The notes beneath the pieces were generated by a model. It made no database searches. It was not told the origin of the DNA and was given only the letters and a program-made list of their open reading frames with translations. A stretch of DNA of 64,000 bases from Exophiala sp. HKRS030 (taxonomy: Eukaryota; Ascomycota; Eurotiomycetes; Chaetothyriales; Herpotrichiellaceae): the NCBI GenBank assembly GCA_023897205.1, contig JAHWDD010000002.1:5394001-5458000 (forward strand), written 5' to 3'. This document shows, in pieces, positions 1 to 12,622 of this stretch. The translations under genes were made by a program, and so were the position numbers. The stretch's first letter is position 1, and each line of letters opens with the position of its first letter.

Positions 1-311
1 TCAAAGTTCAAGTCACAAGTAAGTAGCAGTAGCACCTAGGTGAGTAGTATACTGTAAAGAGAACCTTCGAAATAACTACCTAGGTAGTTACTTGGGTAGT
101 TAGATCTCGGAGTTCTTAGCCAAGTAACTAGCCACAATCCTAACTAAGTGGTTATATAGGTATGGTAGGCTGAAGCGCAAGAAGTGCCCAAGTAGATCGG
201 TGGGTGCTTTGGTTTTAATCAAAACCCGTACGGGTCAGAGTCATGCATAATGCAGCGGCACTACGGAGTGGTTACGTACTTGGTGGGCATCTTTGAACAC
301 GAGCCCGTCAC

Positions 312-373
312 GGGCACTTGTAGGCACCTGTAGAGGCACTTGCAGGCACTTACAGGCACTTACAGGCACCTGC
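312..373. repeat. Tandem repeat of a GGCACTTACA-like 10-mer
   Basis: About five to six imperfect copies of a 10-base unit (GGCACTTRCA / GGCACCTGYA) stand head to tail. They lie just upstream of the TACC microsatellite and in no gene. Confidence 0.75.
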
Positions 374-421
374 GGGGCATTAACTATGGGTATCAGGTAT
401 CATGTGTTCCCTCCTACCTCA

Positions 422-460
422 TACCTACCTACCTACCTACCTACCTACCTACCTACCTAC
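422..460. repeat. (TACC)n microsatellite
   Basis: Roughly ten uninterrupted copies of the tetranucleotide TACC, followed directly by GGAG, which forms part of a CTACGGAGAAGTA word related to the TACGGAGTA motif seen elsewhere in the window. Confidence 0.9.
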
Positions 461-780
461 GGAGAAGTAATCACTCGTTGTGCCTCCACTTGTCCGCTGC
501 TTGCGCCGTAGGAAGTGAGACCCGTTAAATTCCTCCGTTAAGTCCCTGACTAACTAGTTAGTACAGAATAGTACCTCCCTAATCAGGTAGTTTAGCTTGG
601 TATTATTGCAAATGACTCCGTTGTACTGCAAATACGGAGTACATAGGGCAGTAGTTGGCCAACTACGACAATTAGCTAAGTACAGTACAGAGTACCTAGC
701 TGACTAGTTAGTTAGTGAAGATCTACACGCCTCAAAATCCCCTAAGTGTTATGCCTAATAGTTCTCTACTACGGAGTACC

Positions 781-803
781 ACTACCCACTACCCACTACC
801 CAC
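781..803. repeat. (ACTACCC)3 tandem repeat
   Basis: Three copies of the 7-mer ACTACCC directly follow an ACTACGGAGTACC word. Intergenic. Confidence 0.8.
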
Positions 804-2171
804 TGACTAGATGCCGGGCTACCACGGCCATTCGATCCTCGCCTCGTTCTTAGGGAAACACCCGAAACTCTCGGTAATCACTTCTCCACGCGCGTCCACC
901 TCTGTTACATCCACGTGATCCACCTCGTCAAGACTGAAGAGCACGAGAGAGATATGCAGAGTACAGAGAACATATGATAAGATGGAGTATCAAATACCAC
1001 AAGACTCCAACCGAGGACTTTGTGCTGTACATTTTGTGCCCGTTTCGGTACACCCGAGCGATTTTCTTCCTAGATTTTTCTTTTTAGGGGTTTGATTGAG
1101 AAGAAAATCCACAAAGGCTGCACACATGTGGGCTTCTTTTCTGTCTACTACCCACCTAGTTATTTATCCACGCGTCGCTCTATTTCCTAGTATCCCAGTC
1201 AATCCGCACAAGGCTGAACATCCACGTGCCCTATGCCTGTTCCAAGGATCAACACCAGTGACAGGACCACGAGCACGAGGACCTCCCTGGCATGAGACTA
1301 ACTACTAATCACAGTAAGAATCGCATGTAATTGTGCATCCAACCACCCCGTCCATATATTATCCATGTACACAGTATGTCCACCACCAGTACGGCTACAC
1401 CCGAGTAAGGAATCCCTGACATGATTTCGACTCGTAATATCTCTTGTCTCCTCCCCTCGTATGGACATTCACATTTGCCTTTCGCCCCCACACTCTGTCA
1501 GCCTTGTCAGCCCGTCAACTCCGTTGACTCGTCGTGCATGCACAATTGATCGATCAGGCATTCTCGGGCGATGGATTTCTTCTCATGCCTTGTTGCATCA
1601 AACCCTTCCTGCCCCGACAATCATCCTTAATGCTGCTCGCTACTTCGGATCATTGTTGTTGTGGCAAACTTTCAATTCAGATGCCGACCTGTACTGTATT
1701 TAATTGACCTGAGCATTTTGTAGGCGTACCCTTATGCTGGTAATAGTGCCATCACATCCACTTATCACTGACAGACTTCTTTGTTGTCATTGGTCATTAC
1801 TGGCCGGTCTGGTTGCTGCATGGTGGCATCATGCATTCGGCCTGTAAGTGTAAATAAAGGATCAGTCCTTTCATACCCAGAACAAACCATTCCTTCGACG
1901 GTCATGCATGAGAAATGGTTTGCCTGACCTGAATTGAGATGTGAACCACCGGCATGGCCCCATTGTTGCTTCCTGGGGCCGACATGGTTTTTTTCTTTTT
2001 TGAGACGTTGACCACGTGTCAATTTATCAATGTTGCGAAAGAAGATGCCTTCTTTCTTTCACCCAGTAATGAAACGAGGCCATGCTCGTCCAATGGACAC
2101 GGCCAGAGACCACCCTGTACTCTTAATTGTTGACGCCGATGAACTTGTCACAGAAATCTCACAGTTCAAGC

Positions 2172-4606
2172 TCAATCCGTCTTATGTCGTTTGGCCAGTA
2201 AATTCAACGCACTGCCAGCCAGGATGAAGGCACTCTGATCCTTGCTCAAAGTGTGCTTGACCGGAATCGAGAAACTCTCGCCATTCTTCTTGGTTACCTT
2301 GAGTGTGATCTCACCTTGGCCGTGATTCTGTAGCACATCCCAAAGACCCTCAGTATCGACCGAGTCGTTGGCGTCCAGGCGATCATAATCCTCCTTGTTG
2401 GCAAACGTCAATGGCACCACGCCCTGCTTTTTCAGATTGGTCTCATGAATACGTGCGAAACTCTTGGCCAAAATCACCTGTCCTCCGAGATATCGCGGTT
2501 GAAGAGCCGCGTGTTCTCTGGCTGAACCCTCACCGTAATTATCTTCGGCCACCACAAGCCAATTCTGACCCTGGGATTTCCATTTCTTGGCCAATTCAGG
2601 AATTGATGATTTATTGCCCTCAGCATCATATGCCACATTGGTTTCTCCCGTCGCCGCGTTGATGGCTCCGATCAACGTGTTTTCCGCAATGTTGGGAAGA
2701 TGTCCCTTATATTTTAGCCACGGTCCGGCTGCCGAGATTGTGTCTGTTGTGCATTGTCCTTTGACCTTGTATAGCACTTTGAGACCTTTGAGGTCACCAT
2801 TGGGAAATGGTTCGAATGGCTCCAAGATGGCCAATCGGTCAGAGTCGGGATCAACCACCACTTGAACACTCGAGTCGGGTTCTCCCGACAACGGCAAGAA
2901 ACCCGGATTCCCGACCGCGAAGCCTGATGCAGGTAGATGTGATCCCTTGGGTGCCTCAAACTTGAATTTCTCACCCGATGGTAGAGGGATTTCATCAACC
3001 AAAGGATTGAATGATGTCGAGCCAGCGAAGGAAAACGCCGTCACGATTTCAGGTGAGGCCAGAAAGCTCATGGTCCGAGCATTGCCATCGTTGCGACCAG
3101 GGAAGTTTCGGTTATAGGAGCAGAGAATAGCATTATCCTCTCCTTTCTTGATCCCATCGGTTCTCTTCCACTGCCCGATACATGGTCCACATGCATTTGC
3201 AAGAACCGTGCCACCAGCACTCTCAAACGTCTGCAGAGTCTTGCTATCTTCAAGAGTCGCTCTGATTTGCTCACTTCCGGGTGTGATGAAGAAGTCGGCT
3301 TTTGGCTTCAATCCAGCGGCTTGTGCTTGCTTGACCAGATCTTCCGCTCGAGTCATGTCCTCGTAAGAGCTGTTGGTACAACTGCCAATCAATCCGGCAG
3401 AGAAAGTGTCGGGCCATTTATTCACCTTGACAGCGTCTTTGAACTTGGAAAGAGGGGTCGACAAATCTGGCGTGAAGGGACCGTTGATATGGGGTTCAAG
3501 TGTTGATAAGTTGATGGTGATCTGCTGGTCATATTCCGCTCCAGCATCAGCTCGGAGGAAGTTGTATTGTTCTGAACCATACGCAATTCCCTTGATTGCA
3601 TCAACGATCGAAGCTCTTCCGGTAGCTTGTAAATATGGGATATGGCTTTCCGAGAACGGGAATATTGACGTCGTAGCACCAACCTCAGCTCCCATGTTGC
3701 ATATTGTTGCCATGCCAGTACAGCTCAGTGTCTCAACTCCGGGACCGTGGTATTCAATGAGAGAACCCGTGCCTCCACGAACAGTGAGCAACCCAGCCAG
3801 ATAAAGAATGACATCTTTAGGCGTTGCCCAACCACTGAGTTTCCCTTCCAAGCGCACACCCAAGATCTTAGGTGCCTTGAGTTCCCATGGAGCATCAACG
3901 AGAGCATCTACAGCATCGGCACCGCCAACGCCAATCGCAATAGCACCCAAGCCGCCCGCATTCGGTGTATGACTGTCTGTTCCCAACATCATAAGCCCGG
4001 GTGCAGAATAGTTCTCCAGCACGGTCTGATGAATAATACCAGCCCCGGTGGCCAAAACTCCATACCATATCTCTTGCCAGCGGACTCAAGAAAGTCAAAA
4101 ACCTCTTTGTTTCCCGCAATTGAGTTTGGCAGATCGGTATCCGCTCCCTTCTCACCCACAATCATATGATCGCAATGGATACTCGCGGGTACGGCCGTTG
4201 ACGGCAGGTTGCACGTCATGAACTGCAAGATTGCCATCTGCGCAGATGCATCCTGCATGGCGACACGGTCGGGCTTGAGCTTCAGATTGGCATTGCCGCG
4301 GATGTTCTTGCCGTTGTCGGTGTTGGTGAGCAGCGAGTCCTCGGCATTGTCCAAGTGCGAGTATAGGATTTTCTCTGCGAGGGTGAGTTTCCGTGAGCCC
4401 AGGATTGCTCGTACGGCTTCGAAGTTTTTGAGGATCTTTTGGTACGGAGGCACGGCGGCTTTTCTTCGTGATGAAGCAGCTGGGATTGATGTGTGGACGG
4501 CGTAGGTACGACGCCAGAGTCTGGTCGTGATTGAAGGCGAGGATAGTTGATCAAGGCCACACCTTGCTCGTGATGAGCTGGATGCCCGCTGAATGAGAGT
4601 AGACAT
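2172..4606 (-). CDS. acoB: Mitochondrial aconitase B / homocitrate dehydratase
   Basis: An aconitase-family [4Fe-4S] hydro-lyase closest to the yeast Aco2 / Aspergillus AcoB branch, which acts in the TCA cycle and in dehydration of homocitrate for lysine synthesis in the mitochondrial matrix. Family words seen include MLGTDSHTPNAGGLGAIAIG, GPFTPDLSTP and SFARIHETNLKKQG. The three cluster cysteines are in GSCTNSS (about residue 410) and NACGPCIGQW (about 473 and 476). Residues 1-40 are Arg/Ser/Ala-rich, fitting a matrix presequence. Branch assignment rests on phrases such as KPDRVAMQDASAQMA and ENYSAPGLMMLGTDSH. The frame breaks once, at the CCCC run 4043-4046 (plus strand). One extra base there joins EFWPPG to AGIIHQTV exactly as in homologues and gives 811 residues without introns. 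I treat it as an intact gene with an assembly error. Confidence 0.93.
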
Positions 4607-5091
4607 GGTGATCTTCTCTCGAGCGCTGCCAGCTGCTATACGTGCAGGAGTAGGGGTAAGGGAGGACTAGCTGGGAGCAGGTTCACAACATGGAAAAAAA
4701 CTTTTGGGGAAAACCTGCGAACGTCTCGGTGAGTTTTGATAGTGTGTTTGCCGATGAGCTTGGCCGAGGTCGGGGAGTGATCAATGAGTGAATGGCTGGA
4801 TGACGGAATCAGGGGCCTGGGGTTGCAAGTTTCTTACTACGAGAAATTAGGCGGGGAACTTATTTGATTGCACCACTCAGACAAGTCCTATTAGCCATCA
4901 TCTCCAGCCAGGCAGTATTACTAACGAGTAACTATTAACTGCTTCGTAGACTTGTAGTTGTTTCGAGGAGTACTCAGTCCTGGTTCAGACTCCTTCTCAA
5001 CTAAAGGCATCCTTTGTATCTAGCTACCTCTTCTCATCTGACATAGTGACTCTACGCGACATCTCGAAGTCCCATAGACGTACCCTCGGAC
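4607..5091. other. Spacer between Nup133 and acoB
   Basis: Holds the 5' flank of the minus-strand acoB gene and the 3' flank of the minus-strand Nup133 gene. I see no coding signal or repeat. Confidence 0.6.
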
Positions 5092-8000
5092 TTAGACAGC
5101 TCCGTCTTCCGTGACGACTTCGTACGCCATTTCTTCCCCTTGTTGATCTTGATATGCCCGTACAACCTTTTGTGCGCTTGTGATCAATCCTCCATAGTGC
5201 TCTTCCAATCGTCCCTTATCCACAAAAGTCTGAAGTTTCGCTTGTTCCTTCTCGAACTCCTTCTGAATTCCCTCGATCTCGGGTTCCAAAAACCTATCCT
5301 TGAGATCTTTGGGAAACAAATCCTTTTCGAGAATCTCTCTGGGCGACAGCAATGGAAGAGGGCCACTGTTCTCTGGCTCGTCCAAGAAGACGAGTTGAAG
5401 AGTTTTGAATAGACTGGTTTGATGCAGCTCTGACTCAACCTCTTCGTCTGCTTTCCCACCAGTCTCATTGAGGATCAACCAATCATCTCTGATCATTGCC
5501 CGCCTCCAGATGACCGCGCGAAGATTGTCCTGAAAGCTTGCTGGTAATCCCGAGAACTCGACAACTTTCAGTGCGAGTGCGAATTCCCGTCCAAGAATAC
5601 CCGGATCTTCATCTGGACTTCCAGTAAACTCAGCAGGATCCATCAGCGTCAAGACGTCGATCAACTCCTCGGTAGAAAGAGGTGCTTGGGTGAGAAGTGC
5701 TTTCAACCCGTTTTTCAACAATCTCCTTAGAGCTGGCATCTTGGACACCACTCTGGAGGCGAATATTTCTGTACTCAGATCAATTGCAGCCTTGACGTCG
5801 ACTGTTGTGCCGATAACAGTTTCAATGTGCGTGTGCACCAATTCCTGAATGCTGATCAACTCAAGGTCGGCATCGTACTTGGTACGATCTTCTTCTCCTG
5901 CAGCAAGTCCCGCCAGTTTCGCGAGTGACAATTGAATTTTTTTGTTCCAGATGTCGGTCGTCTCCTCCTCCGCTACTTCCAACAGCGTCTTCTCAGCACG
6001 AGCATAGTTTCCCGAACTTATCACATCGGATATCCAACTCAATTTACCTAGTTGTTGTCCGTGCTTTTGTGCTTTCTTGAAGAACCAGTTCAAGAACTTT
6101 TGCTTGCTTTCATCTTCCTGGCCCTTGAGCAAAAGACTTCCAAGTTCACCGTCGACAACAAGCTGGCTGAAGTTAGCATATGCCCAGCCTTTGCCAAATC
6201 GGTCGAAATAAGTTTCGGCCCGATCTTGCATATCCTCCAATTTTGTTGCATTGGCTTCTTGCAACGAAGGGTCTTGCTTGATCTCGGCCTGGAGTTGTCT
6301 GTAGTAGGCGTAGTGAAGATCGACCAATGCTCCAAAGTCTTCAAATGTCTCCGCCAATCGAATGGCACCGAGGATGTTGAACTTGGAAATGGCCACCAAA
6401 ACGTGTCTAAGCCGGTCGCGATATTCCTTCTTGAGTGCACGGACTTCATCTGCCAAAACGTCGGGACTTATGTTGCTGTTTGCCCTCAAACGAACTTCGG
6501 CTTGGACAACCTCTTCCTTTGCGAGCAGAGAAAAGAGTTTGACTTGATCATACAATCGTGATGCCAATTCTTTGAGTGTTGCCTTATTAGGAGCCTCGTA
6601 TGCTTTGCCCTCGTCATTGATCGGACCTTTTTTCTTTTTTTTCGGGATCAAGGTCTTCCACTCTTCCAAGAACTTGCATATATCATAGATCAATTTTTGA
6701 CCGAAACCAAATGGCTCCTGTAATGAAGTCCACGGATGCTTGAGGTCAGCGGGGAAGCCAGCCTTGAGTATTCCATCCTCAAAGACTTCGTCGCTCAATC
6801 CATAATGAGCAGCATTGTCTTCTCTGAATTTGAGAACTGCTTGGTAGGTGGCAATCCAGATATCAACAGTCTCCAGCAAATAATCGGCGATCACATTTGG
6901 ATCTGTAACATCCATGGGACTTAGCTCTTTGAGACAGCTGACCAGTTCAGACATGAGATGTGCAATCTGACCAACGCTGTTCACAAGCCAGTGCCGTACC
7001 CGGTCGTTCTCGCCCTTCTCAGCATTGGGATATTTTTGGCGCGACTCGTGCAGTGCTCTTAAAGTGAAATCTAGGTATGTCGTTTCACGATCTTTCTGGG
7101 GATATTTTCTCTGGATTGCTTCTTGAGTCTTCCAAATTGCTTGAGCACCAGCCAACTTTTCGGCAGTCAACAACAATTCAAACCGCACATTACGTGACAC
7201 CGAGAAATGAGTCAGTAGATATGCGATCAGATCATCCAGTGCCTTTGCACGTAGACGCATTTGCTGTTCGATCTGAGGTGTGCTCTTCGGAAGATACTTG
7301 GACGTGGAAGATAAGATCTCCTCGCTGATGCTCAGTGCTGCCTCCTCTACTTCCTGTGTAGAGAACGTTTGGTTGGGTTTCTTCAAGTCGAAAGGGTTTT
7401 GTTTGATGGTGCCGAAAAAGATGGCTTGCTCAATCTTGCTTTTCGCTGTAATACGATCTTCAAACTCATCAACGTCCAGTTCGTCGTTCTCGCGCAAGTA
7501 GGATGAAATCTTCACAATCCCAAATCCTTGGACACCGATGAGAACTGTTGATTGTTTATCCATTTCGGGAGCATGTCCTAGAATCCTGTATATTGTTCCT
7601 TCTTGAAATCGGATCACATCTTGGAATGGGTCAGGTAGGGCGTGCCGTTCCATCAAGAGCTGTGAGGAAGGTGATTCACGGATCTTAGCCAATGAGAACA
7701 AGACCACTGCTGTTTCAAAAAGCACAAAGGCGAGAGGTTGAGTCTTCGATAGACACAGACGAGGTCTCCACGAGTGTTGTTCCATGACAGGCGTTTGATA
7801 GCACTTGATTGGGTGAACAACCTTGACCTTGGCATCCTGATCAACGACCATTTCGACGATATAGTACTGAGTCAAGTCCTTGACCGAAAGGGAGGCAAGA
7901 ACTACCATAGGAGCACCATGACTTTCTCTTCGAGCACTGCTCCGACCGGCGGATAGCTCTACATCCAGAATCTTGAAGTGGGGTGTCGCGTCGGAGACTG

Positions 8001-9062
8001 TTGGCTTTAATGCCTCTAATATTTCATCCTTGAAACTGAATGACGTTTCCAATGAGTTGCCGACAGTGGCATTCGTGTTCCAAAATTCTAGCTCCGCATC
8101 TTCCGTTGCGACGACAACATCACGTTGTCCTTTTCTTGACCCGCCAGCTTTAATGATGGGGGTGCCTCTTCTCCGATGTCCAGTGATAGCATTTCGAATG
8201 CTGCCAAAGATTCCAGTAGTGGTTGCATAATTTCGAAGAAATTGTACCCCAATGCCAGGTCTGCCCATCTGATCACGAATGGTCAAGTGAGCGACACGAC
8301 CGCTTCGCAAAGCAAGCATGAATCCTGAGGGTTCAGCATTGACTATCTCTTCCACGACTTCGCCACTCATCATGCCGGGAATTGATCCCTGAACACCGCT
8401 TGATGCTTGTCCTGGGATGAATGAAGACGCACTTGAAAGTGTTTCCCAATAGACAACCTTCCCCATTTTGAACTGATGACTACCAGACCAGGCTCGCCAC
8501 TGGCAGACCTGGCAGTAAATGTCGCGATTGGCAGAGGATCATTGACCGAAGCGGGAGGGAAAGGTAGTTTGAAGTTGATGACATCTCTCGACGAAGGCGT
8601 GGAGGCGCTTGAATTGAATGGCCAAATCAAGGCATCAGTATGGGTCAATGCTAACGCGTAACCATATTCAGGAGAAATGACACACGAATATGGCACTTCT
8701 GGGTGATTTCGAATCTGTTCGGGGAGGGCAGGTAGTTGATTGACCGCGTAGAAGTCGTTGCTCGTCAGGGTCAAGGTCGCGGATGCTGTTCGTTCTGACC
8801 GTTTTTCGGGTTTCTTGGGACGGATGGTGATTTCTTTCAGGTGCGCAGGCTGTGTTGGTTGTCCATTTAATTTATCGTCGGTGATATCGCGTCCCGCAAT
8901 TTGATTGAGACTGGCTTCAGCCAAAGGTTCGTATGTATTACTTTGGATGGCCGTGCGCTTTCTTTTTGCTACGGGCAGCTTGCTGAAATCTTCTTTTCCT
9001 GTCGCCTGACGGTTTCGCTTAGGGCGCAGAGACTGTGCTCTCGCGGCGTCGGGGGAAAACAT
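5092..9062 (-). CDS. NUP133: Nucleoporin Nup133
   Basis: Scaffold subunit of the Y (Nup107-160/Nup84) complex of the nuclear pore. A basic N-terminal tail (KRNRQ, KRKR) precedes a beta-propeller-type region (roughly residues 70-500) with the family phrase GKVVYWETLSSASSFIPGQ. A long alpha-helical C-terminal half follows. Length after repair is 1323 residues, normal for fungal Nup133. The frame breaks once, at the CCCC run 8461-8464 (plus strand), within the first propeller blades. Upstream the protein reads GLVVISSKW, downstream GKVVYWE, and one extra G on the coding strand fuses them. There is no intron signal at the break. The start ATG (9060-9062) is the first in the upstream part. Confidence 0.9.
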
Positions 9063-9827
9063 CTTGACTCGGCTATATCATGTCAGAAAGGAGGAAATTT
9101 TGGAGACAGGATTCAGGTGGGTTTGGTAGTTGTGATGGAAATGTCCTTGGGATTGGAAAATTAATTGAAGGGGGCTACAAGAAAGTTGTGAACTTGTGAG
9201 AATGTTATGACCGCAATCCCCGTTTCCCCAGTTCCAGTTTCGCGTCATTGCCAAGACTTTGGCCAGCTGGCTTGCATTTCTAGGCCTGTGACTCTACGGA
9301 ACTAGTGAACTGCCCAACACCGCCAGCAAGGCTGTATACACAAGTGACTGAATAGTGTCTACGTCTACGAACCAGGCAATGGTCACAAAGCCATCTAGAT
9401 CACCTCGAAAAGAGGCTTCTTAGTGGTTGCTCGATGTCACGGGAGTCTTTCTCGTGAGAACCATGCCGTGAAAATGGACTGTCAGGGCATTCTGAATGGT
9501 TCAAGGCCGGCGATGACCATACCACGTCGGGGTCTACATGGTGGGTTTCCCTCAAGAATGCAGTGATGGGTCTTTCGCAGAGTAGACAACTCAGAGTTTT
9601 TGGAACGATCGATTCATTGAAATTTGCTAATACATAATTGTGAATCGTAATTCGTTCACATTTCGGCCATGATTATCACCATTTCCTGAAGCACTGAGTC
9701 AGGTCTCAAGTACTGCTGTTGTCACAGTATACACTGATTTGAAGCACCATTCTTGAGGTGCCATGTAAGAGAATGAGCATTGATCTTTACCATAGACCAG
9801 TTCAATCTCGACATTGGGTTTGTAGGA
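9063..9827. other. Spacer between the Stf2-like gene and Nup133
   Basis: The promoter side of Nup133 (minus) and the 3' flank of the Stf2-like gene. The frames here are short and overlap the terminus of the Stf2-like gene. Nothing else is recognisable. Confidence 0.55.
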
Positions 9828-10351
9828 TTACAATTTCTTCTCTTCATCATCAATAACACTTCCGCCCAAAGTGCTTGAGTCATTGGAGTCTTCCTTGGAG
9901 AGTTGCGAGGCTTTCTCAAGGTCGTCGTCGGTTGGGCCATGAAGGCTGTCCTCGAAGACGGGATCAGCATCCATGCCCTCAAACTTGCTCTTGAAGTCTC
10001 CTAGGACTTGAGTCGACGAGTTGGATCGACGACGTTGGTTGGTGAAGGAGTAGTCATAATCATGGACCTCGTCGCCATCACGACCCCTTGGTAGAGTTAG
10101 CAAAATGCCCACGATAGTCAGCTGATTCTGCATACCAATTTCCTCGACCTCCACCTTGCTTCTTCACACTCTTTGGATCAACGTCGACGTGACCGTGCTT
10201 GGCAAAGTAGCGAGGAAGACGTTCTTCAGGGAGGGCTGTACCATCAGCGAGGGCACTATGATTACGGTCGTTTCCCTTGTTGGTGCGGGTCACTTGGAGG
10301 TGATGTCAGTATGAGGGGTTTAGGAAGACTCGGAATTCCGCCAGACTTACT
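9828..10351 (-). CDS. Stf2-like hydrophilin (ATPase-stabilising factor family)
   Basis: A small, very hydrophilic protein of 138 residues. The N terminus MTRTNK, the PRYFAKHGHVDVDP segment and the KKQGGGRGNWG core match yeast Stf2/Tmc1-like proteins, which were described as stabilising the inhibited F1Fo-ATPase and as hydrophilins in desiccation tolerance. The acidic C terminus is typical of filamentous fungi. There are two introns. One (10087-10135, 49 nt) has donor GTATGC and branch TGCTAAC and restores GNW|GRDGDE. The other (10293-10350, 58 nt, GTAAGT...CCAAG, branch ACTGACA) splits the start codon itself: the A is at 10351 and the TG at 10292-10291. No other ATG gives the family N terminus. 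Family assignment is firm; physiological role here is inferred. Confidence 0.82.
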
Positions 10352-12622
10352 GATTGGTACAGAAGATAGAAGCTGAAGCAGGAGAGATTGATCTGGGCAG
10401 AGGTATTTGAAGGAGTACGAGCGGAAACTGGGCTTGATCGATGCTGTGAAGGGATTGTCAGAGATGAATGGATTGAAACGACGTTGGAAAGCCTCCAGTA
10501 AGAGAGGAAGGACACGCGAGCCTGCAGGAGAGAGGGACGAGGGGAGAGTAGCGAAAGCTCGGACCAGTTTCGCTCGTGATCGGCAGTGAAACTTACCCTT
10601 TAGGACACCAATGTCGAATACGAGAATGTAAGATGAGGATCTGTGTCGTGTGTCGAGTTTTATGGGAGATGGGAGACTTTCAAGACAATGAAGTGGAAGA
10701 AAGAGAGAGAGAGAGAAGACAAGGAGGTGACGGTGAGGTGATGTAGTGATGATTAGGTTTCTTGACGGTGGTAACTACGGGATTGCGCCTTGACGGTAGA
10801 GAGTTGGATTGAGAATGGAGTTGATGAGGAGGTGACAAGCGGATGATGGAGGCTAATGAGTGTTTAAAGCTTGAAGCCTGAAGGCCCAGATGCCCAGAGC
10901 GGTCGCAATTGGAACTTGTTTATCACGAGGGTTAGTCAGGGATACTTTGGAAAGCAAGAGAACTAAAAGAAACTAGGAGAATAGTTCCAAGATCCCCTCA
11001 TAATCTGCTCGCATGACCAAATCCAATTAAACCCTCGTTGGCCTGATGCAGAGTTACTCTCGGTCTCTCAGTCTCTCTGTCACTGTCAATTCTTCCTCGG
11101 ACTGCCATTTCCGGTCCTTGCCCTTTTTACTGATCACCGAGTTAGTGGCCACTATATACATGTATTTGGCGCTTAATGAGTCCCTCTAAGTACTTAATTG
11201 ACTACAGATTCACTGTCACCCTCAACCTGCCATCTTGGGAGGTGCTCGTTCGCGATACCAGGAAGGTGCTCCCAAGTTTCTAGGAGCTTCGGCGGGTGCT
11301 AAAGAGGCTTTCCCCGGATTCAAACAGCCGGTCTAACGCAATCAATTAGCGCGGGGTATTCTCCACTTTTGGCTTGCACAGGCTGGCTTGAGTGGCTGCA
11401 TTGCTAGACTAAGAAAATCCAATGTTGCTAAGTGAGTTGCTAAGGTGCTAGTACAGATATAAAATAGCCATGCTGTAGGGCAGCTAGGTGGGCAGTGACC
11501 ACGGTGACTCTTTGGACTTCGGGATCTGCACAATAATAAAGGGACCCATAGGCAGTAGTCAGGTACTGGAGCTCACTCTGGTCACGAGGGGAGACGACTA
11601 CATTCAGTCTGCAGGTACTAGCGATGGCGGAGAAAGACAAGCCGAAATGGCGTGAAAATGCAATATCCACAATTCCTGCAGAGGAGTCGAACCACGGATG
11701 TGGAAGATCCACCCTCAAAGCAAGGACAGGTCACGCCTCACAGGGTACGTCAAGTGATACATTGAGAGGCGTACCTCCACACCCAGTGGGTTCCAGACGT
11801 GCAAAGTCAAGTAAATGTCGCAGTTTCAGTGCGCAGTGCACAGTGCGCAGTATGGAGTACAGAGTACATGTCCTTGGACCATGAGATTGCGTGTCCTCCA
11901 CCGAGTCATTATTGTTGAACATAAGCGGTCAAGCAGAACAATACGTGGCCTGACGACGGAGCCTTCCGGGACTCTGCTCACGTGACGGACGAGTTTCTGA
12001 CACACGAGTCGCCTCCAACACTGAGCAAGAAATACCTAGGTGCCTACTCCGTAGATTCAGGAGGTTTTGCCCTTTGCTTGAAACCACACGGCCGGGTAAT
12101 AGATGGTTTGGAGATCTGCCTCAGGCATCCAGGAACAGGGAATCCGATTGACAAACAGAATCTAGAATCCACGTGGGCCAAACTGGGCAGAAAAGTACGG
12201 AAATATGCGGACAGGCGTCATTTGTTGTATTGAGACGGTACTGGCAGCGTGGAAGAGCCACATGATGATGACTTGGAAGTGACAGGGACGGACAGGTAGG
12301 CTCCGGTAGTTCAACCCGCGGAACATTACCTGCCGCAAAGTACTTCAAAGTACTCAACTGAAGTGTCCCGCGATGTACACAGCAGAAGTGACCACTCAGG
12401 TACTTGGTGGTACCTGTTTTGGCTGCTTGGCTACCAGGTCCTTAGTAGCGAGCGGTTACCACTTAATTGCCATGTTAGGCTCGTCAACCCCGCGGACCTT
12501 TTTTCAATTTCTAATCCCGGTTGAGTTCATCTGGATTGGGATTCCTCTTTTTTTCTTCTACATTTCCTCGCTGTCACTGCATACTTTCCTTCACGCGTTC
12601 ATACAACACTGTCGCCGGCATC
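10352..12622. other. 2.3 kb gene-free region between divergent Stf2-like and Dre2 genes
   Basis: The left part is probably the long, purine-rich (on this strand) 5' leader of the Stf2-like gene, with GAGA tracts near 10695-10720. The middle contains TACTCCGTA at about 12045 and CCTAGGTG words. The longest frame (11440-11718, minus) has no protein character I recognise. No RNA gene is supported. Confidence 0.5.

Larger units (their letters stand above)
1..2171. other. Gene-free left end with short repeats
   Basis: I find no supportable gene. The stretch is dominated by short recurring words (CCTAGGTA-like, TACGGAGTA, ACTAGTTAG) and three simple tandem repeats listed separately. Open frames here are short and lack recognisable protein character. 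Part of the right end is the 3' flank of the minus-strand aconitase gene. No TTAGGG telomeric array is present, so there is no direct evidence of a chromosome end. Confidence 0.6.

Noticed and set aside
1..800. Subtelomeric or telomeric sequence at the left end
   Set aside because: There are simple repeats but no TTAGGG array or helicase-type gene, and the repeat words recur internally in the window.
4041..4056. Programmed ribosomal frameshift in acoB
   Set aside because: No slippery heptamer or downstream structure is apparent. The same kind of lesion occurs in unrelated genes at homopolymers, so a base-calling error is simpler.
11440..11718. 92-codon minus-strand frame
   Set aside because: No recognisable family, no splicing context and no codon bias; it lies in a repeat-word-rich intergenic region.
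11640..11720. Possible tRNA: GAGTCGAACC, the reverse complement of a B-box-like GGTTCGACTC
   Set aside because: The flanking bases do not form a 5-bp T stem (CGTGG against CCTCT), and no A box, anticodon arm or acceptor stem could be drawn.
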